Assembly (NCBI GenBank): GCA_021818445.1 | Contig: JAKAEB010000023.1 | Location: forward strand, 1-52,155 | DNA: 52,155 nt | DNA from: Planctomycetota bacterium | GTDB taxonomy: Bacteria; Planctomycetota; Phycisphaerae; WQYP01 | Direction of reading: 5' to 3' | Shown: piece after piece, positions 25,658 to 34,032 of the stretch | Position numbering within the stretch: position 1 is the first letter of the stretch | Layout of the letters: each line of letters opens with the position of its first letter | Program-made: the position numbers and the translations under genes | The notes under the pieces: generated by a model | What the model was told of the DNA's origin: nothing | Database searches by the model: none | The model's input: the letters and a program-made list of their open reading frames with translations, nothing else

Positions 25658-26434
25658 ATGATCGAAACCGTGAAGGACAATCGCCCCGCGCAGCCGCCAT
25701 CTTTTTTTGCCTTAGGTTATGGCGGCCTACCCGAAGAATTTTTCATCGCAGATGAGTTGTATCGCCGTGAAAAAGTTTTCAAACACGACTTTTTTGCCGC
25801 CACAGGTCTGTACTCCGATACCTCCGGCCGGCTGGTGGTATTGAAATTGCAACGAACATTTCCGCTATTTGGCTTTCCAATGCAATGGCTTGGTGCCCGC
25901 ATCGCGAGGCATGAAATCGCTATTTTTCGCCAGTTGCAAGGCGTCCCCGGTATACCGAAATTTCTCGGAGTTTACGGGCCAACCGGCTATGTGCATGAAT
26001 TTATTCCGGGGGAGGATCTGAGTCCGGATATGCATCCCGGTGAAGCATTTTTTGCCGATCTGGCGCGACTGTTTACCGATTTGCATGCCCGTTCCGTAGC
26101 CTACGTAGACACCAATAAGCGTGAAAATATTCTTTTCGGTGCCGACGGACGACCATATTTAATTGATTTCCAGATATCTTTCTGGCTGCGACAAGGTAAA
26201 GATGACAGTTATCTGGCGCAATGGATATTCAAACGACTGGTGCATGAAGACTGGTATCACTTTTACAAACATAAAACACGGCTCGCCCCGCAATGCTGTT
26301 CTGCCGAGGACTTCGCCCGGGCCGAAAATCGCAGTTGGTACATCCGGCTTCACCGATTGATATTTCGGCCACTGATTCAACTTCGCCGGAAGTTTCTCGC
26401 GCAGTTTAAGAAGTCCCCAACGGAATTGCGGTAA
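25658..26434 (+). CDS. Protein-kinase-like fold protein
   Basis: A 258-residue protein with a kinase-like arrangement: a Lys in VVLKLQR (about 64) as candidate ATP lysine, a catalytic-loop-like AYVDTNKRENILF (about 148-160) and YLIDFQIS (about 166-173) in place of DFG. The spacing between the Asp and Asn of the catalytic loop is one longer than in classical kinases. It resembles bacterial lipopolysaccharide-kinase/RIO-like proteins that phosphorylate sugars or lipids, but I cannot assign a substrate. Soluble, with no clear membrane segment. The next gene (KAS) follows after 36 bp on the same strand. Confidence 0.65.
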   Translation: MIETVKDNRPAQPPSFFALGYGGLPEEFFIADELYRREKVFKHDFFAATGLYSDTSGRLVVLKLQRTFPLFGFPMQWLGARIARHEIAIFRQLQGVPGIPKFLGVYGPTGYVHEFIPGEDLSPDMHPGEAFFADLARLFTDLHARSVAYVDTNKRENILFGADGRPYLIDFQISFWLRQGKDDSYLAQWIFKRLVHEDWYHFYKHKTRLAPQCCSAEDFARAENRSWYIRLHRLIFRPLIQLRRKFLAQFKKSPTELR

Positions 26435-26470
26435 CATGTTGACTGATGCACCCGCCTTTACGGAGTTTTT

Positions 26471-27718
26471 ATGACCGATCCGGTAGTAGTTACAGGTATC
26501 GGAGCTGTTTCACCCAATGGAATCGGAACGACCGCGTACACCGAGGCGTTGCGCCGAGGGATTAGCGGCGTGAAAATGATTTCCGGGTTTGACACGTCGA
26601 AATTAAAAATCAGGTTTGCGGGTCAGGTGGCTGATTTTGTTCCGCAGGACCACATGGACGCCCGCGATTTGCGACGTGTATCAAGAACCGCACCATTGGC
26701 GGTTGCCGCGGCACGAGAAGCATTGACAATGGCGAGGATAGCCCATCCCATTGCCGATGCCGATCAATCGGAACATATCGGTATGCTTCTGGGCACGGGA
26801 GGCGGCGGACAGGAATTTGTGGAAAATCAATATCGCATCCATTACACAGGTGAGGGCAAATCATCGCCATTTACGGTACCGGCGGGTACGCCAGGAAACT
26901 TGTCGAGCGAAATTTCCATCGCCTTGGGACTCCGAGGGCTATCGCATGTGATAACCAGTGGCTGCGCCAGCAGCACGGACGCCATCGGCTATGCCTGCAT
27001 GCACCTGCAGTCCGGCCGACTGCCGATGATGCTTGTGGGTGGCGCTGACGCCCCCATCGCTGAGGGCATCATGCTTGGCTTTGAAGCGATGCGTATCTTG
27101 GCTCGCCCACAGAATCCGGTGTCCAAATCCTCACGGCCTTTTCACGCGGACCGGGATGGCTTCGTTCTTGGTGAGGGATCATGGATGCTGGTACTGGAAA
27201 AAGAATCACACGCCAAAGCGCGGGGTGCCAAACCGCTGGCGGAAATCCATGGATGGGGTTCCACCTGTGACGCCTATCATCGGGTGCAGCCATCTCCCGA
27301 CTGCACGCAGTCGGCCAAGGCGATTCTATTAGCGATTGAGCAGGCCGGGATTTCTCCCGAGCACATTGAGTATGTGAATCTTCACGGCACGGGGACCAAA
27401 CTCAACGATGTGCTGGAAACTCAGACGATGAAACGCGCACTTGGCGACCGCGCTAAAGCTATACCGATGAGCAGTGTAAAGTCGATGATCGGCCATCCCC
27501 AAGGCGCATGCGGCGCCGCAGGGCTCGTGGCGACCATTCTTAGTTTGCGAGCGGGCTTTGTACATCCTACCATCAACTTGGATCAGCCCGATCCCGATTG
27601 CGACCTCGATTACACACCTCATGAATCGCGTCTTACAGACGCTCAGTGGGCTTTGTGTAATTGCATTGCCTTTGGCTCCAAAAATTCCTCGCTGGTGGTG
27701 CGGGTGCGCCGTGAATGA
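26471..27718 (+). CDS. fabF: Beta-ketoacyl-ACP synthase II (FabF type)
   Basis: A 415-residue condensing enzyme with a complete Cys-His-His triad: C165 in TSGCASSTDA, H305 in NLHGTGTKLND and H342 in SMIGHPQGACGAAG. It elongates acyl-ACP with malonyl-ACP in fatty acid or related synthesis. No acyl carrier protein, ketoreductase or chain-length factor is adjacent, so it may be a housekeeping enzyme or part of a specialised lipid path encoded elsewhere. Start 26471 has GGAG six bases upstream. It converges on the minus-strand HExxH gene with 20 bp between stops. Confidence 0.9.
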   Translation: MTDPVVVTGIGAVSPNGIGTTAYTEALRRGISGVKMISGFDTSKLKIRFAGQVADFVPQDHMDARDLRRVSRTAPLAVAAAREALTMARIAHPIADADQSEHIGMLLGTGGGGQEFVENQYRIHYTGEGKSSPFTVPAGTPGNLSSEISIALGLRGLSHVITSGCASSTDAIGYACMHLQSGRLPMMLVGGADAPIAEGIMLGFEAMRILARPQNPVSKSSRPFHADRDGFVLGEGSWMLVLEKESHAKARGAKPLAEIHGWGSTCDAYHRVQPSPDCTQSAKAILLAIEQAGISPEHIEYVNLHGTGTKLNDVLETQTMKRALGDRAKAIPMSSVKSMIGHPQGACGAAGLVATILSLRAGFVHPTINLDQPDPDCDLDYTPHESRLTDAQWALCNCIAFGSKNSSLVVRVRRE

Positions 27719-27738
27719 ACATTCACGATAAATACAAA

Positions 27739-28311
27739 CTATGCCGATGGTCGCTGAAACTCCAGCAGTTCCGGAGGCACCTGACGCAGGCCGCGCTTTT
27801 TTGCCAAACACACATAATGATGCATGCTTCGGCGGTAATGCCTTTCCACGCGAGCGTCGATGGGAATGCCGCGCGTGCGCATCTGCGTGAATGCCCACTG
27901 CCAAACATGATATTCCTCAAGGCATCGCGGTCGGAATTTACGAAAGCCGATGGCATGGTGCCCCACTTCATGTAGAAAAATGCAGGCACTCACGGGCGAG
28001 CGCGGATGAGGTGCCGATATCAACCGTTTGACGTCCCCATTGCTGTAGTGAAGTTCATACGCCACACCACTCATGCTTCGACGCCATTTTCGGATGCTGA
28101 TATCAAACGTCAGCTTCATTTCGAGGACGAGCTGATCAAAAAACACGCGCCTAGCGCGCCGGCCTTTACTTGGATAGTTTGAACGGTCGTTTGCTTTATT
28201 CAATTCCTCAACACCAATCCCCGGAATCGACGCTTCCTTCACCATTGGTGAAATATCGTTCAGATGATCGAACAGTCCCAATTGCCGTGCTTCATCGCCA
28301 CACATCATCAC
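27739..28311 (-). CDS. HExxH-motif putative metalloprotein
   Basis: A 190-residue protein with a zincin motif FLHEVGHH (about residues 112-119) and a downstream Glu-rich EEYHVWQWA (about 131-139) that may hold the third ligand, as in ImmA/IrrE-like or minimal zincin folds. The N-terminal half has a basic region (KGRRARRVFF) and no signal peptide, so it should be cytoplasmic. I cannot name a family. An alternative start is an internal Met about 23 codons in. Convergent with fabF; the next gene on this strand lies 127 bp upstream. Confidence 0.6.
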   Translation of the reverse strand: MMMCGDEARQLGLFDHLNDISPMVKEASIPGIGVEELNKANDRSNYPSKGRRARRVFFDQLVLEMKLTFDISIRKWRRSMSGVAYELHYSNGDVKRLISAPHPRSPVSACIFLHEVGHHAIGFRKFRPRCLEEYHVWQWAFTQMRTRGIPIDARVERHYRRSMHHYVCLAKKRGLRQVPPELLEFQRPSA

Positions 28312-28438
28312 ACCAATGAGTATATCGCCATTATGCGGGTCAGGCGATTATATTTTTTGGGGCGACAACATGCGCCCCGCCATGGCCGGCGGTAAACATT
28401 ATTTCCATAGGCCATAACTTTATGCAATGCAGGTGGTC

Positions 28439-30694
28439 TCAAATCTGCACATCAGGACTTAACGCGCCTGGCCAATCAATATTGGCATGCATTTCCGGAT
28501 GACACATGTGATCATCACAAAGGGTATAGGCAACAACGAGGCGTTTTTGATGAAAGGCTTCCCCATCCGCGACACGAACAACAAAATACCGAGTATTTAC
28601 ATCAGACGATTGAGATAAATTGTTGGGCTCATCTACCAACACCAACGGTTGCCCGGCCAATGCAGCCGGTATTTCAGCATCCTCGGATATAAGTTGAAAT
28701 TGGGGCCTTTGCTGAAAATGGCAAGTGTGTGGTAAATGGGCCTCAATGAGAATGTGAATCCTGCCATCATCCTGCGCGGTGGTTGAAACGGCCCGCCAAT
28801 CAGCCTGTGCCGGTGCGTTAATATTCGACGAATGTCTCTCCAGCACGGCCAGAATGGTGGCCGAGGCCGTCGGATAATGTGCCGCTGTGCCCAACAAACC
28901 TTCAATCGCATCTCGAGCTCGCTTGGTGTAACGGTCGCAATGCGCAAGGGCGTTAAAATCCAGCATGGCACCGACGAGCACGGCCGATGGACTTGGCACC
29001 GCATTATCAAAATCCGCGCGCATACCTCGCAGGGGGCTTTGGTGGTCATCCGCAGACGTATGCAAGGCACCGTCCGCTCCGGTAAAGAGAACAATTGCCT
29101 TATCAATAATTATGCCAGCTAGATCGAGCGCCTCGGCTCTGTCTCCCGAATTGAGGCCAGCCCAGTCAATTAATCCTCTGGCCAGATATGCGTAATCATC
29201 CAAAAAGCCCGCGCCACCTGTTGTCGGTCCGCAAACACTGCGCAAAACCATTCCGCCCGCTGTCAGCAGGCGCTTCCGGATGGCGTCCATGAGTCGCTTA
29301 CCGGCAGCGCGAAAACGTCCACCGTTGCCCAGTCTTGCTCCAGACGCCAAGGCGGAAAGCATCAATCCGTTCCACGCTGTAATTATTTTGTCATCCGTTT
29401 GCGGAGCCGTGCGCAATCGGCGTGTTGCCTCAAGCAGGGCAGTCAACTCCTGCCACCGTGGTTCATTCCTTAGCGACGGTGATTCACGCCCTGTTTGACT
29501 TAATTGCAGCACATTTGCCCCGTCCCAGTTCCCGCGACGAGAAATATCCAGCATCTGCGCGGCCAAATCAAAAAGACCAGGTTGTGAGGCGAGCACGTCA
29601 TTTAACTCGTCCCACGTCCAAATGTAATACTTACCCTCCTGGCCATCGCTATCAGCGTCAAGCGAACTGAAACACAAGCCGTCCCGATCGGACATATTAT
29701 TCAACCAAAAATCAAGTATGCGTTCGGCCGTCGATGCATAATCAGGACGATGGAGTGCCGTAGAAGCACGGGCATATACTTCTGCCAACTGGGCATTGTC
29801 ATAGAGCATTTTTTCAAAGTGCGGCACATGCCAGCGGGCATCGGTGCTGTAGCGAGCAAACCCGCCGCCGACCAAATCATGAATGCCACCCCACTGCATG
29901 TGATCCAAAGTAAGTGTAAGCATCTGCTCCACCTTGGAAACTTTATGCACTATTTGTGGTAGAGAATCACCTGCGCCTTGGCGGGGCTGGCTTTGCTTAC
30001 CCGCGCGGTGGCGTTCTAAAATCTGTACCCAAAAGAGTAGCATTTGGTGTGGAGGAAATTTCGGACTGCCCTGAAAACCGCCGTACTGGAAGTCGAACTG
30101 TGCTTCGGCCGACGCCAAAACTGAATCAAATAGTTCCGTCGGATGCCGGTTTTGCCGGGTGCTTTGTCTTTGAATGGCCTCTTGCATGGCCGCCCATATC
30201 TCATCCGATCGCTGCACCGCTTTTTCACGATTAGTCTGCCAAGCGGTTGATATCGCCTCGGTAAGCCGTAAAAATCCCGGTCGTCCCTGCGTGTCATTCG
30301 GTGGAAAATAGGTGCCGGCATAGAGAGGTTTAAGTTCCGGCGTCAGCCAGACACTCATGGGCCATCCCCCCGCCCCTGTAAGCAACTGGGTTGCCAGCAT
30401 GTATGCTTCATCAATATCCGGACGCTCCTCGCGATCAACTTTTATATTGACGAATCGTGCATTCATTACTTCGGCAATATCAGTATTCTGAAATACCTCA
30501 TGCTGCATCACGTGACACCAATGGCAGGCCGCATAGCCGACGGAAAGAAAAATAGGCACGTCTCGGCGTTTGGCCTCGGATATTGTCTCGTTGCACCACG
30601 GTTTCCAGTCCACGGGATCAGCCGCGTGCTGCCTCAAGTACGGGCTGGCGCTTTGAGCCAGTAAATTCAGTTTTTTCGTGGTGTTTCCAGACAT
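28439..30694 (-). CDS. YyaL/DUF255 thioredoxin-domain protein (SSP411 family)
   Basis: A 751-residue protein of the DUF255/YyaL family. The N-terminal thioredoxin-like domain has SPYLRQHAADPVDWKPW and a CHWCHVM motif (about residues 45-51), followed by VNIKVDREERPDID. The rest is an (alpha/alpha)6-barrel like that of N-acylglucosamine 2-epimerases, with GGxxGSPKFP and HVPHFEKMLYDNAQL. The biological reaction of the family is not settled. Start 30694 (MSGNTTKKLNLLA) has AAGGAA seven bases upstream; a longer frame reaches 30781 without support. Confidence 0.88.
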   Translation of the reverse strand: MSGNTTKKLNLLAQSASPYLRQHAADPVDWKPWCNETISEAKRRDVPIFLSVGYAACHWCHVMQHEVFQNTDIAEVMNARFVNIKVDREERPDIDEAYMLATQLLTGAGGWPMSVWLTPELKPLYAGTYFPPNDTQGRPGFLRLTEAISTAWQTNREKAVQRSDEIWAAMQEAIQRQSTRQNRHPTELFDSVLASAEAQFDFQYGGFQGSPKFPPHQMLLFWVQILERHRAGKQSQPRQGAGDSLPQIVHKVSKVEQMLTLTLDHMQWGGIHDLVGGGFARYSTDARWHVPHFEKMLYDNAQLAEVYARASTALHRPDYASTAERILDFWLNNMSDRDGLCFSSLDADSDGQEGKYYIWTWDELNDVLASQPGLFDLAAQMLDISRRGNWDGANVLQLSQTGRESPSLRNEPRWQELTALLEATRRLRTAPQTDDKIITAWNGLMLSALASGARLGNGGRFRAAGKRLMDAIRKRLLTAGGMVLRSVCGPTTGGAGFLDDYAYLARGLIDWAGLNSGDRAEALDLAGIIIDKAIVLFTGADGALHTSADDHQSPLRGMRADFDNAVPSPSAVLVGAMLDFNALAHCDRYTKRARDAIEGLLGTAAHYPTASATILAVLERHSSNINAPAQADWRAVSTTAQDDGRIHILIEAHLPHTCHFQQRPQFQLISEDAEIPAALAGQPLVLVDEPNNLSQSSDVNTRYFVVRVADGEAFHQKRLVVAYTLCDDHMCHPEMHANIDWPGALSPDVQI

Positions 30695-30892
30695 TAGATG
30701 TTCCTTGTAGATGGGAATAATGCAACACTGAAGATCGTCATATATCTGGTCAAACAGGTTCGCCCCTGATGATCTTAGCACCGATCAAGCGGCACTCGTT
30801 ACGCTGCCTCACGGTACTGAAACGTCCGCTAATGTCAATCGCAAAAAACGCCGACTTACCTTATACAATCAGGTTGGAAAGGCGGAAAGCGC

Positions 30893-31732
30893 ATGGCGAC
30901 GCTATACGAGCATGAATTTAATCACGGCGATCCAAGTTCGCGCGATATGTGGCGAGTGTTTCGGATCATGGCGGAATTTGTGGAGGGTTTTGAGCAATTG
31001 TCCGATCTCGGGCCGGCGGTAACCATATTTGGATCGGCTCGAACCGCGCGCAACGACCCGCTTTATAAAAAAGCGCGCGTGCTGGCAGCACTTTTGGCCC
31101 GTAAGCAATTTGCAGTCATCACCGGTGGCGGGCCAGGCATCATGGAGGCGGCAAATTCCGGCGCAAAAGATGCCGGCGGCGTCTCGGTGGGACTGAACAT
31201 CAGCCTGCCTCACGAGCAAAGCGCCAACCCGTATCAGACCATTGCTGTAAATCACCATTATTTTTTTGTGCGTAAGACCATGTTTGTGAAATACAGCCAT
31301 GCGATTGTCTGCTTCCCCGGTGGCTATGGCACCATGGACGAATTTTTTGAACTCCTTACGCTCATTCAAACCATGAAAATTGACCCCCGTCCCGTGGTTC
31401 TCATTGGAAAGTCTTATTGGACAGGGTTAATTCGCTGGCTACGGCGGACCATGTTGGGGCAATATAAAAATATTTCGGTTGAGGATCTGCGGATATTTCG
31501 TCTCACGGACGATCCGCATGAGGCATGCGACATGATAGCGAAAGCCCAGGCCGGCCGGTGCTATTATCCCCCATCCAATGGATTTTCTGGTATTGCGCGC
31601 AGTCGGCAGCTCTCGCCCGAGGGGACACGTTTTGGGGTGGCTCCACGTATCAGTGCTGAGGCCATCGAACAACCCGAGTTACCCAACGGGGAAGCGCCAC
31701 CTAAGCCCCGCAAGAAGCGCAAAGGCAAATAA
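30893..31732 (+). CDS. LOG-family Rossmann protein (TIGR00730-like)
   Basis: A 279-residue protein with the LOG signature PGGYGTMDEFFE (about residues 141-152) and GGGPGIMEAAN (about 78-88). Family enzymes release free cytokinin-type bases by removing ribose 5-phosphate from nucleoside monophosphates or act as general nucleotide 5'-monophosphate nucleosidases. A basic, low-complexity tail (KPRKKRKGK) follows the domain. Start 30893 has GGCGGAAAG upstream. It is divergent from the YyaL gene. Confidence 0.85.
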   Translation: MATLYEHEFNHGDPSSRDMWRVFRIMAEFVEGFEQLSDLGPAVTIFGSARTARNDPLYKKARVLAALLARKQFAVITGGGPGIMEAANSGAKDAGGVSVGLNISLPHEQSANPYQTIAVNHHYFFVRKTMFVKYSHAIVCFPGGYGTMDEFFELLTLIQTMKIDPRPVVLIGKSYWTGLIRWLRRTMLGQYKNISVEDLRIFRLTDDPHEACDMIAKAQAGRCYYPPSNGFSGIARSRQLSPEGTRFGVAPRISAEAIEQPELPNGEAPPKPRKKRKGK

Positions 31733-32018
31733 GTTGCCGTTCCCTGTTCAGCGCGCTCCAACCTGCGCCGGTTATTGAGTCACGTGACGATCCTGCTGCC
31801 GTCTATAGAAAGCCGTTGGCGTTCGCGAATGCCGTTTTGTGCGCCAGTGATATGGACGGTGCGGGCGTTCATGTTCCTTTCATCTGGCCCGAATACGATG
31901 TATCGTGCAGACGCGCCAACCGCGGCGGTATCCCTTTTTCGACACGGGGGGCTGCACGGTGCTGGCGTGGCATGGCATCATGGAAGTTGCCAAGGGCTTG
32001 TCAAATGGAGCGCGGATT
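31733..32018 (+). other. Intergenic region without a supported gene
   Basis: 286 bases between the LOG gene and the amidase gene, same strand. Several short frames cross it but have neither ribosome-binding sites nor recognisable products. No terminator or riboswitch is evident. Confidence 0.5.
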
Positions 32019-32750
32019 ATGAATCGAGTGGTATTTTTTTCGGTAATGGCATTGGTGGCAGCGGTCGCCGGGCGCAGTGTTGTCCACAGCACCATCTTAA
32101 ATCGGCGGGCGGCCTCTCTGGTTAACCGGCCAACAGTCATCAGGCAACATAATCCAATTCAAGTTGATCGATCAAAAGCCCGCTCCCGCAGAGGTATGCT
32201 GGTTGTCATTGATCCCGGACACGGCGGCAGTGACCCGGGCACCCACGGACCCAATGGGATGGATGAAAAAACCGTTACGCTTGCGGTCGGACGCGATCTT
32301 GCCCCCCTGCTGAAAAGAGATCGCGTGCATTTCCTCCTGACCCGTGACAAGGATGAATATGTGAGCTTGCCCCATCGCGTGGCCATCGCCAATCGCAATC
32401 ATGCCGCACTTTTTGTCAGTCTGCATTGTGATGAATACAGCCATCAACAGATGCACGGTTTTACGGTTATTTACGCGCAGGGTGCGTCGAGCGATTCGCG
32501 CCTCGCGGCCCGACTTATCGCCAAGGGGCTCGAGAAAAAGCATTTTTTTTGCCACGCCGTCCGCGCGGAAGTGCGGCATTTATATGTCCTCGATAAGACG
32601 AACTGCCCCGCGGTGCTGGTTGAAATGGGATTCATGAGCGACCCGCGAGATTTACGCTACCTCTGTTCAACCCGTGGCCAGCATCGTCTGGCCCAAGGGA
32701 TCGCCCGTGGTATTGTCGCTTACCTGCATTCAGTAAAGCACGGGTCGTAG
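32019..32750 (+). CDS. N-acetylmuramoyl-L-alanine amidase (Amidase_3)
   Basis: A 243-residue zinc amidase that cuts the bond between N-acetylmuramic acid and the stem peptide in peptidoglycan. Zinc ligands are H68 in IDPGHGGSDPG, E83 in MDEKTV and H136 in SLHCDEY; the catalytic Glu is in LVEMGFMSD. An N-terminal hydrophobic segment (about 4-17) indicates export or a membrane anchor. There is no AMIN or SPOR domain, so it is a short form. Start 32019 has GGAG nine bases upstream; longer frames overlap non-coding sequence. Confidence 0.9.
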   Translation: MNRVVFFSVMALVAAVAGRSVVHSTILNRRAASLVNRPTVIRQHNPIQVDRSKARSRRGMLVVIDPGHGGSDPGTHGPNGMDEKTVTLAVGRDLAPLLKRDRVHFLLTRDKDEYVSLPHRVAIANRNHAALFVSLHCDEYSHQQMHGFTVIYAQGASSDSRLAARLIAKGLEKKHFFCHAVRAEVRHLYVLDKTNCPAVLVEMGFMSDPRDLRYLCSTRGQHRLAQGIARGIVAYLHSVKHGS

Positions 32751-32840
32751 GTTTTCATATTTACTTCATGTGTGAGTGATAGGATGCGCGGAGTGAAGAT
32801 CGGGTGTTCCGGTCTTATTTTTGTTTTTGAGGAGTTTCTT

Positions 32841-33218
32841 ATGAAACGCACAATCATTCCAGTCGCTGTCACATTGAGCCTTGCTAGTTTGGCGCTATGC
32901 GCCCTGCCCGCAGTCGCCGCCAATCCTGCCGACATGGTGACCGGTGGCCGACCGGACGGATTGTCGGTGGTAAAAGCTCATCGCGATAGAGGCACTTTAT
33001 CAACTATGGCTGCTGATCAGTTGCCTCAAGGCGCCATAACACTCGATGAACATCGCAACCACGGTGACCGCGAGCATGAGCACGGTGATCATGGTGATCA
33101 CGAGCATGAGCACGGTGATCATGGCGATCACGAGCATGAGCACGGCGACCATGGTGGTCACGAGCAAGAGCACGGCGACCATGGTGGTCACAATGGTAAT
33201 AATGGTGGCAGCCACTAA
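32841..33218 (+). CDS. Secreted His/Asp/Glu-rich repeat protein
   Basis: A 125-residue protein with a clear Sec signal peptide (hydrophobic 4-22, cleavage near AVAA-NP). The C-terminal half is almost only His, Gly, Asp, Glu and Asn in four 10-residue repeats of the form EHEHGDHGDH. Such sequences bind divalent metals such as Ni, Zn or Cu, so a periplasmic metal store or buffer is likely but not proven. Start 32841 has GGAG eight bases upstream. A strong terminator follows. The adjacent two-component genes suggest metal-responsive control. Confidence 0.75.
   Translation: MKRTIIPVAVTLSLASLALCALPAVAANPADMVTGGRPDGLSVVKAHRDRGTLSTMAADQLPQGAITLDEHRNHGDREHEHGDHGDHEHEHGDHGDHEHEHGDHGGHEQEHGDHGGHNGNNGGSH
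33072..33191 (+). repeat. Four tandem 30-bp repeats coding for His-rich units
   Basis: Four in-frame 30-base units (33072-33101, 33102-33131, 33132-33161, 33162-33191), nearly identical with mostly third-position changes. Each codes for one EHEHGDHGDH-like unit. The pattern indicates recent expansion by slippage or unequal crossing over. Confidence 0.9.
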
Positions 33219-33249
33219 CCTGACGGCAAAGCGAGTTTTACACTCCCAA

Positions 33250-33287
33250 GGCGGCTGCCCCGGTAATGCCGGGGCGGCTGCTTTTTT
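33250..33287 (+). terminator. Intrinsic terminator
   Basis: A 14-base stem with three G-T wobbles (33250-33263 with 33269-33282), a core of GCCCCGG/CCGGGGC, a TAATG loop and a run of six T (33282-33287). It ends the His-rich gene 31 bp after its stop codon and separates it from the two-component pair. Confidence 0.85.
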
Positions 33288-33351
33288 ATCAGGGGTGCCG
33301 CCCGCTAAAATCTCGGTATGTATTTGATCTGTTGATTGGATGGAATTATTT

Positions 33352-34032
33352 ATGCGAGTCCTGCTGGTTGAAGATTTTCGGCCGCTACGCAATTCCATCG
33401 CGCAGGCGCTGCGCGAATTGGGCTATGTCGTGGATGAGGCCGGGGACGGCCGTGCCGCACTATGGTCACTGGGAAGCGGCCAGACCGATCTGGTGGTGCT
33501 CGATATCATGCTGCCCGGAGTCGACGGTTTCGGGGTGCTCAAAGCGATCCGTGCAAAGTCCAACGCTCCGGCCGTCCTTATGCTCACGGCCAAAGATACT
33601 GTGGACGACCGCGTGGCCGGCCTTGATGCCGGTGCCGATGACTATCTGGTGAAGCCATTCGCTTTAGAGGAATTAATGGCACGGGTGCGTGCACTGATTC
33701 GTCGCCGCTATCAGGTGGATTCGGCGACGTTGCGGATCGGCCCCTTGATTATGGATCTAAACGCGAGGCGAGTGTATCGACCTGACAATGGCTCTGAGGT
33801 GCTGCTAAGCGCAAGCGAATACTCCATATTCGAATATCTGGCCATGCGGAAAGGGCAGGTGGTTTCGCGCTCGGATATCTGGGATCATACGCACGGTGGT
33901 GATTCCGCGCCGGAAAGCAATGTAGTGGATGTATTTATTGGTTTATTACGAAAGAAGATTGATGCCGCGGCAGGCTGCCGCCTCATTCATACCCGACGTG
34001 GATTGGGATATGTCCTGGCGGAAACGGAATGA
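33352..34032 (+). CDS. OmpR/CusR-family response regulator
   Basis: A 226-residue response regulator. The receiver domain has acidic E7/D8, phosphoacceptor D51 in VVLDIMLPG, and Lys in YLVKPF. The winged-helix DNA-binding domain ends with HTRRGLGYVL. Similar to heavy-metal-response regulators (CusR/CopR). It overlaps the kinase gene by four bases (ATGA), so the pair is translationally coupled. Start 33352 (MRVLLVED) matches the family; an ATG at 33340 adds four residues. Confidence 0.92.
   Translation: MRVLLVEDFRPLRNSIAQALRELGYVVDEAGDGRAALWSLGSGQTDLVVLDIMLPGVDGFGVLKAIRAKSNAPAVLMLTAKDTVDDRVAGLDAGADDYLVKPFALEELMARVRALIRRRYQVDSATLRIGPLIMDLNARRVYRPDNGSEVLLSASEYSIFEYLAMRKGQVVSRSDIWDHTHGGDSAPESNVVDVFIGLLRKKIDAAAGCRLIHTRRGLGYVLAETE

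Noticed and set aside
31775-32125. 116-codon plus-strand frame upstream of the amidase
   Set aside because: It overlaps the amidase start in another frame and has no family features.
33072-33191. 30-bp repeats as a CRISPR array
   Set aside because: Units are directly adjacent with no spacers and lie inside a coding frame.
32772-33398. Overlapping frames, including a minus-strand Val/Met-rich one, across the His-rich repeats
   Set aside because: They are by-products of the 30-bp repeat being open in several phases; the chosen frame has a signal peptide and GGAG site.
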